Assembly: GCA_000470535.1 (NCBI GenBank)
Contig: CBRG010000255.1
Location: forward strand, 1-39,701
Reading direction: 5' to 3'
From: Streptomyces sp. AW19M42
Lineage (GTDB): Bacteria > Actinomycetota > Actinomycetes > Streptomycetales > Streptomycetaceae
DNA length: 39,701 nucleotides
The position numbers were made by a program, and so were the translations under genes. Of this stretch, positions 35,206 through 39,701 are shown in pieces. How positions within the stretch are numbered: position 1 is the first letter of the stretch; each line of letters opens with the position of its first letter. The notes under the pieces were generated by a model. It ran no database searches. It was not told the DNA's origin and worked only from the letters and a program-made list of their open reading frames with translations.

Positions 35206-38142
35206 ATGGGCGAACGATCCGACACGGCGGGGTGGCCGCAGACGGCCGACGGCGCGTCCGGTGCGCCGGCGCCGCGGCCGCCCGCAGGCCGCGGGAGCAC
35301 CCCGGTGAGCGCGCCGGCGAGCACCCGCGGCGCGCTCCCGGCCCGGGGCTCGGCCCTCGGCAGGACGCCCGCACTCCTCCCTCAGCTCCTCCTGGGCCTC
35401 GCCTGCGCCGGATACGCGGTGGGCGCGGGGCTGGGCTGGGGCTCGGCGCGGATGGCGCTCTTCATGGGCGACTTCGGCCTCAGCACCGCCGCCCTGGCCG
35501 CCGCCGTCTCCTGCTTCCTCTTCGCACGCGCGGCCGACAACCGGTTCCGGCCCGCCTGGCTGCTGTTCTCGCTCTCCTCGCTGATGGCCTCCGGGGGTAA
35601 CGCGGTCTGGGGGTGGTACGAGTTCGTGCGCGGGCTCCCCGTGCCCAGCCCCTCCCTCGCGGACCTCTTCTACCTCTGCTTCGCGCCGCCCGCGATCGTC
35701 GGACTGCTCGTCCTCGCCAAGCGCCCCGTCACCCGGGCCGGTTGGGTCTGTCTGGCGCTCGACTCCTGGCTGATCGGCGGATCGCTCCTCACGCTCTCCT
35801 GGAGCCTCGCCCTCGCCCACACGGCACATCTGGCGGACGTCGAGGGCGCCAGCGTGGCGAGGGCGGCGCTCTCGCTGGCCTACCCGCTGCTCGACATCGT
35901 GCTGGTCTCCATGGTCCTCGCGCTGCACTTCCGGCGCGCCAGCGTCAACCGCGCCGCGGTGAACACGGCCATCGCCGCCCTCGCCCTGACCGTGCTGTGC
36001 GACGCCCTGTTCACCTCGCCGCTGTTGCGTCAGACGTACCACTCCGGCCAGTTGCTCGACGCCGGCTGGTTCGCCGGTTCGCTGCTCCTCGCCTACGCCC
36101 CATGGGGCGCCGGCAGTGCGGAGGACAACGCTGTCCAACAGCGGCCCGTGCCCCGGACCACCAGCCGCCCCATCGCCGGTTCGCTGGCCGCGCTGACGCC
36201 CTATCTCGCCGCCGCCGTCTGCACCCTGGGCATCCTCTACAACGTCATCGAGGGCCGCAGAGTGGACCGGGTGGTGGTCTTCACCGGCTGCACGGTGGTG
36301 CTCGCACTGGTCGTCCGGCAGGGCATCATGCTCGTCGACAACATCGCCCTCACCCAGGAACTGGCCCAGAAGGAGAACCACTTCCGCTCCCTGGTGCAGG
36401 GCTCCAGTGACGTCATCATGATCGCCGCCCCGACCGGCATACTCCGCTACGTCAGCCCGGCCGCCTCCGGCGTCTACGGGCGTGAGGCGGACGACCTCGT
36501 CGGTGCCGAGCTCTCCTCGATCATCCACCCCGACGACCTGGGCGCCGTGGTGCACGAGGTGCGCCGCTTCCTCGCCGCCCCGCCGGCGGAGGAGCCCACC
36601 ACCCGTATCGAGTGCCGCTTCAGGTCCGGCAGCGGCGAATGGCTGAACGTCGAGTCCACCGTCAACCGCCACCAGGGCGGGCTGATCCTCAACAGCCGCG
36701 ATGTCACCGAACGGGTGCGTCTGCAGGCCCAGTTGCAGCACAACGCCGAGCACGACCCGCTCACCGACCTGCCCAACCGCGCACTCTTCACCGACCGGGT
36801 CCGCCGGACCCTCAGCGGCCGCCGGTCCGGTGACGCGGGCACGGCCGTCCTCTTCATCGACCTGGACGGCTTCAAGGCGGCCAACGACCGGCTCGGCCAC
36901 CAGGCGGGCGACGAGCTCCTCATCCAGGCCGCCCGCCGCCTCCAGGAATCCGTACGGGCAGGGGACACCGCCGCCCGGCTCGGCGGTGACGAGTTCGCCG
37001 CCCTCATCGTCGGGGACGGCAGCCGCGAGCAGACCGCCCGCGAGTACCAGGTCCACGAGATCGCCGACCGGCTGCGCCTCACCCTCTCCCGGCCCTACCG
37101 GATCGGCGCCGGAGAGGTCCGGGTCACCGCCTCCATCGGCGTCGCCTTCGCGGAGCCGGCCATCACCCCCACTGACCTCATGCGCAACGCGGACCTCGCC
37201 ATGTACCGCGCCAAGGCGGGCGGCAAGGACCGCGTCGAGCTGTACGCGCCGCAGATGCAGGCCGAGGTGGTCCGCCGCTCCGAACTGGCCGCCAGGCTGC
37301 GCACCGCTCTGCGCGACGGTGAGTTCGCGCTCCTCCACCAGCCCGTGGTGCATCTGACCAGCGGTACGGTCGCCGCCGTCGCCGCACAGGCCCGCTGGCG
37401 CTCGGCCCAGGGCATCCTGTTCACCCCCGCAGAGTTCCTCCGCGTCGCCGAGGACAGCGACCGCACCGCCGAACTGGGCCGCTGGCTCCTGGAAGAGGCC
37501 GTCGAGCAGGCCGCGGACCGGGCCCGCGCCGGACACCAGGTCTCGGTCGCCGTCCGGCTCTCCGCCCGCCGGCTGCTCGACAAGGGGATGCCGTTCGGCT
37601 CCGTCGAGGCGCTGCTCACCCGCTACGGGCTGCCGTCGGGGGCGCTGATGATCGAGGTCTCCGACAGCGACCCGAGAGTCTCGTTCGACGAACTCGAACA
37701 GCGGCTGGTGGCCCTGCGCCGGCTCGGCGTGCGGATCGCGCTCGACGGCTTCGGCAGCGGCTATGCCGCGATCAACGCCCTGCGCCGGCTCCCCATCGAC
37801 GTACTGAAACTGGACCGCGGCCTGGTCGAGGGCGTCGTCGAGTCCGCCCGGCTGCACAAGATCACCAGTGGGCTGCTGCGGATCGCGTGCGACCTCGGCA
37901 TGCAGTCCGTGGCCGACGGCGTCGACGTACCGGAACAGGTCCTCGCCCTGCGCGCCATGGGCTGTACGCACGGCCAGGGCATGGCCTTCTCCGGACCGCT
38001 GGACGAGTACCGGCTGCGCCGCGCCCTGGCCCGCGGTGAGTTCCCGGTGCCCGGCGGCGGCGCCGCCCAGCCGGTCCTGGCGGGCGGCTCGATCCCGCTC
38101 CTCACCGGATCACATACTGAGACGCCCGTCCCACCCACTTGA
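35206..38142 (+). CDS. Membrane PAS-GGDEF-(degenerate EAL) protein
   Basis: This 978-aa protein is probably a diguanylate cyclase. About ten N-terminal helices (residues 50-385) precede a PAS domain (about 388-505, [19 protein letters not shown]). The GGDEF domain (about 515-680) has intact GGDEF (593-597) and an RxxD inhibitory site (RAGD) correctly placed. The EAL-like domain (about 690-945) is degenerate: AAQARW replaces EALxRW (726-731), RLSARR replaces NLSARQ, LDGFG replaces LDDFG and ADGVD replaces AEGVE. It should lack phosphodiesterase activity. GTG 35305, with GGGAG 7 nt upstream, is a strong alternative start. It sits directly before ilvB, like S. coelicolor SCO5511 (from memory). 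Confidence 0.9.
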   Translation: MGERSDTAGWPQTADGASGAPAPRPPAGRGSTPVSAPASTRGALPARGSALGRTPALLPQLLLGLACAGYAVGAGLGWGSARMALFMGDFGLSTAALAAAVSCFLFARAADNRFRPAWLLFSLSSLMASGGNAVWGWYEFVRGLPVPSPSLADLFYLCFAPPAIVGLLVLAKRPVTRAGWVCLALDSWLIGGSLLTLSWSLALAHTAHLADVEGASVARAALSLAYPLLDIVLVSMVLALHFRRASVNRAAVNTAIAALALTVLCDALFTSPLLRQTYHSGQLLDAGWFAGSLLLAYAPWGAGSAEDNAVQQRPVPRTTSRPIAGSLAALTPYLAAAVCTLGILYNVIEGRRVDRVVVFTGCTVVLALVVRQGIMLVDNIALTQELAQKENHFRSLVQGSSDVIMIAAPTGILRYVSPAASGVYGREADDLVGAELSSIIHPDDLGAVVHEVRRFLAAPPAEEPTTRIECRFRSGSGEWLNVESTVNRHQGGLILNSRDVTERVRLQAQLQHNAEHDPLTDLPNRALFTDRVRRTLSGRRSGDAGTAVLFIDLDGFKAANDRLGHQAGDELLIQAARRLQESVRAGDTAARLGGDEFAALIVGDGSREQTAREYQVHEIADRLRLTLSRPYRIGAGEVRVTASIGVAFAEPAITPTDLMRNADLAMYRAKAGGKDRVELYAPQMQAEVVRRSELAARLRTALRDGEFALLHQPVVHLTSGTVAAVAAQARWRSAQGILFTPAEFLRVAEDSDRTAELGRWLLEEAVEQAADRARAGHQVSVAVRLSARRLLDKGMPFGSVEALLTRYGLPSGALMIEVSDSDPRVSFDELEQRLVALRRLGVRIALDGFGSGYAAINALRRLPIDVLKLDRGLVEGVVESARLHKITSGLLRIACDLGMQSVADGVDVPEQVLALRAMGCTHGQGMAFSGPLDEYRLRRALARGEFPVPGGGAAQPVLAGGSIPLLTGSHTETPVPPT

Positions 38143-38168
38143 CACGTCGAGTGCGTCGGAGAGAGGGT
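38139..38168 (+). promoter_or_regulatory. ilvB operon promoter
   Basis: A perfect -35 box TTGACA (38139-38144) overlaps the stop codon of the upstream gene. GAGGGT (38163-38168), 18 nt further, could be a poor -10 box ending 7 nt before the leader ATG. The same purines (GGAGAGAGGG, 38158-38167) also look like the leader's ribosome site, so the start point is uncertain. Confidence 0.5.
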
Positions 38169-38175
38169 CAATGCC

Positions 38176-38217
38176 ATGCGCACCCGAATTCTCGTACTTG
38201 GAAAGCGCGTCGGCTGA
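38176..38217 (+). CDS. ilvB leader peptide (attenuation)
   Basis: ATG at 38176 opens a 13-residue peptide, [13 protein letters not shown], ending at TGA 38215-38217. The run Ile-Leu-Val-Leu at residues 5-8, plus Val12, are exactly the end-products of the ilvBNC pathway, the hallmark of a transcription-attenuation leader. GGAGAGAGGG lies 8 nt upstream as a ribosome site. It is followed by an intrinsic terminator and then ilvB. Starvation for branched-chain amino acids should stall the ribosome on these codons and prevent terminator formation. Actinobacterial ilvB leaders of this kind have been predicted before. Confidence 0.88.
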   Translation: MRTRILVLGKRVG

Positions 38218-38271
38218 AGCGGAGTCCCTCACTGACACTCTGCAGACCGCACCGGCGCGCTCCCCTCGCTT
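38205..38271 (+). promoter_or_regulatory. Candidate alternative stems of the ilvB attenuator
   Basis: GCGCGTCGG (38205-38213) can pair with CCGGCGCGC (38252-38260) over 9 bp with one G-U. AAGCGGAG (38217-38224) can pair with CTCGCTT (38265-38271) with one bulge, which would break the terminator. The two pairings cross and exclude each other. The first overlaps the leader's end, the second begins at its stop codon. Confidence 0.45.
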
Positions 38272-38295
38272 GCCTCACGGCACGAGGGGTTTTTT
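38262..38295 (+). terminator. Attenuator terminator upstream of ilvB
   Basis: CCCCTCG (38262-38268) pairs with CGAGGGG (38283-38289), with an inner TGCC/GGCA stem (38271-38274, 38279-38282), followed by six T residues (38290-38295). It lies 45 nt after the leader stop and about 70 nt before ilvB. Confidence 0.92.
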
Positions 38296-38365
38296 GTTGC
38301 ACCGGTACCACGCAAAACGTCGTAAAACACTCGCAAAAACCCTCAGCTTCGAGAAGAGAATGTCG

Positions 38366-39701
38366 ATGACCGAGCAGGCCACCGGGGCCCACCATCCCCA
38401 GCCGCGAGCCCGAACCGGCGGATCGTCCTCCGCCGCCGTTGAGCACCTGACGGGCGCGCAGTCCCTGATTCGTTCTCTTGAGGAAGTCGGGGCCGACACG
38501 GTATTCGGCCTCCCTGGTGGCTGCATTCTCCCGGCGTACGACCCGCTGATGGACTCCACCCGGGTCCGTCACGTCCTGGTCCGCCACGAGCAGGGCGCGG
38601 GCCACGCGGCCACCGGCTACGCGCAGGCAACCGGCAAGGTCGGCGTCTGTATGGTCACCTCGGGGCCCGGTGCCACCAACCTCGTCACCCCGATCGCCGA
38701 CGCGGCCATGGACTCCGTGCCCATGGTCGCGATCACCGGCCAGGTGGCCTCGGGTGCCATCGGTACGGACGCCTTCCAGGAAGCCGACATCTGCGGCATC
38801 ACCATGCCGATCACGAAGCACAACTTCCTGGTCACCCGCGCCGAGGACATCGCGCACACGATCGCAGAGGCCTTCCACATCGCCTCCACCGGCCGCCCGG
38901 GGCCGGTCCTCGTCGACATCGCCAAGGACGCGCTGCAGTCGAAGACCACCTTCAGCTGGCCGCCGGTGATGGACCTGCCGGGCTACCGCCCGGTCACCAA
39001 GCCGCACGCCAAGCAGATCCGCGAGGCCGCCAAGCTCATCGCCCAGGCCAAGCGGCCGGTGCTGTACGTGGGCGGCGGCGTCATGAAGGCCGGCGCCACC
39101 GCCGAACTGAAGGTCCTGGCCGAGCTGACCGGAGCGCCCGTCACCACCACCCTGATGGCGCTCGGCTCCTTCCCCGACAGCCACCCGCTGCACGTGGGAA
39201 TGCCCGGCATGCATGGTTCGGTCACCGCCGTCACCGCGCTGCAGAAGGCCGACCTGATCGTCGCGCTCGGCGCCCGGTTCGACGACCGGGTCACCGGCAA
39301 GCTGGACAGCTTCGCCCCGTACGCCAAGATCGTGCACGCCGACATCGACCCGGCCGAGATCGGCAAGAACCGCGCCGCCGACGTGCCGATCGTCGGGGAC
39401 GCCCGTGAGGTCATCGCCGATCTCGTGCAGGCGGTCCAGGCCGAGCACACCGAGGGCAACACCGGGGACTACGCGGCCTGGTGGAAGGACCTCAACCGGT
39501 GGCGTGACACCTACCCGGTCGGCTACGACCTGCCGGAGGACGGCAGCCTCTCGCCGCAGCAGGTCATCGAGCGGATCGGCGAACTCGCCCCGGAGGGAAC
39601 GATCTTCGCGGCGGGCGTCGGCCAGCACCAGATGTGGGCCTCGCACTTCATCAAGTACGAGCGGCCCGCCACCTGGCTGAACTCGGGCGGTGCCGGGACG
39701 A
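38366..39701 (+). CDS. ilvB: Acetolactate synthase large subunit (partial, 3' end outside window)
   Basis: This is the ThDP enzyme that condenses two pyruvates to acetolactate, or pyruvate with 2-oxobutyrate, in valine, leucine and isoleucine synthesis. About 445 of an expected 615 or so residues are present. The catalytic Glu is E75 in [44 protein letters not shown] and [10 protein letters not shown] are standard motifs; the C-terminal ThDP domain is just beginning ([10 protein letters not shown]). ATG 38366 fits the AGAAGAG site better than ATG 38360, two codons upstream. Expression should be set by the attenuator. ilvN and ilvC are expected downstream. Confidence 0.95.
   Translation, partial: MTEQATGAHHPQPRARTGGSSSAAVEHLTGAQSLIRSLEEVGADTVFGLPGGCILPAYDPLMDSTRVRHVLVRHEQGAGHAATGYAQATGKVGVCMVTSGPGATNLVTPIADAAMDSVPMVAITGQVASGAIGTDAFQEADICGITMPITKHNFLVTRAEDIAHTIAEAFHIASTGRPGPVLVDIAKDALQSKTTFSWPPVMDLPGYRPVTKPHAKQIREAAKLIAQAKRPVLYVGGGVMKAGATAELKVLAELTGAPVTTTLMALGSFPDSHPLHVGMPGMHGSVTAVTALQKADLIVALGARFDDRVTGKLDSFAPYAKIVHADIDPAEIGKNRAADVPIVGDAREVIADLVQAVQAEHTEGNTGDYAAWWKDLNRWRDTYPVGYDLPEDGSLSPQQVIERIGELAPEGTIFAAGVGQHQMWASHFIKYERPATWLNSGGAGT

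Noticed and set aside
33959..35374. N-terminal extension of the aldo/keto reductase frame
   Set aside because: It would cross the divergent promoter and lie antisense to the 2-hydroxyacid dehydrogenase gene.
34960..37971. 1003-codon minus-strand open frame over the PAS-GGDEF gene
   Set aside because: Length reflects GC-rich codon structure on the other strand; no domains seen.
38139..38369. 76-codon plus-strand frame over the ilvB leader
   Set aside because: It is out of frame with the leader peptide, crosses the attenuator terminator and has non-Streptomyces codon usage.

Overview
This is high-GC actinobacterial chromosomal DNA, almost certainly Streptomyces. Codons end mostly in G or C, GTG/TTG starts are frequent, and the order peptide-ABC transporter, cysteine desulfurase, mnmA, MetE-like, ligA, GGDEF-EAL, gatCAB, ilvB matches from memory the core S. 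coelicolor SCO5478-SCO5512 block. I see no rRNA, tRNA, CRISPR, prophage or insertion sequence; the window reads as conserved core chromosome.

Layout. 97-3445: the end of a Dpp/Opp-type peptide importer operon (one permease, two ATPases, coupled by GTGA overlaps). 3464-6092: TRIC-type channel, hotdog thioesterase and WYL regulator. 6173-7466: TetR gene divergent from two small membrane-protein genes, with a perfect palindrome in the shared promoter. 7596-10637: cysteine desulfurase and mnmA, which together supply sulfur for tRNA 2-thiouridine, flank a Tat-exported amidase. 10755-14434: an alpha/beta hydrolase that has lost its catalytic Ser and His, DUF427, LOG-like, SDR and MetE-like proteins. 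14465-19132: ligA and a bifunctional GGDEF-EAL gene (RmdB type). 19321-22900: gatC-gatA-small membrane protein-gatB, ended by a strong terminator. 22984-27457: ArsB/SLC13-like permease (probable CTG start), MMPL exporter and a membrane protein. 27690-31107: a 59-aa basic protein and a large LuxR-type (LAL) regulator. 31263-33958 (minus): DUF6191, PQQ-type sugar dehydrogenase lipoprotein and aldo/keto reductase. 34058-38142: 2-hydroxyacid dehydrogenase and a membrane PAS-GGDEF protein with a degenerate EAL domain. 38139-39701: ilvB, preceded by a complete transcription attenuator (13-codon Ile/Leu/Val leader peptide, terminator, possible antiterminator); ilvB runs off the window.

Two themes stand out. 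Two c-di-GMP enzymes about 16 kb apart are complementary in sequence: one has an intact EAL domain and no I-site, the other an I-site and a dead EAL domain. Many genes also have a TANNNT-like -10 box ending 6-7 nt before the start codon, implying leaderless transcripts. No unmistakably new multi-gene system is visible. The best leads are the ilvB attenuator, the pseudo-hydrolase with an expanding nonapeptide-coding repeat, the G-quadruplex-type repeat at 31163-31190, the twin inverted repeats before the LAL regulator, and the small membrane gene inside the gat operon.
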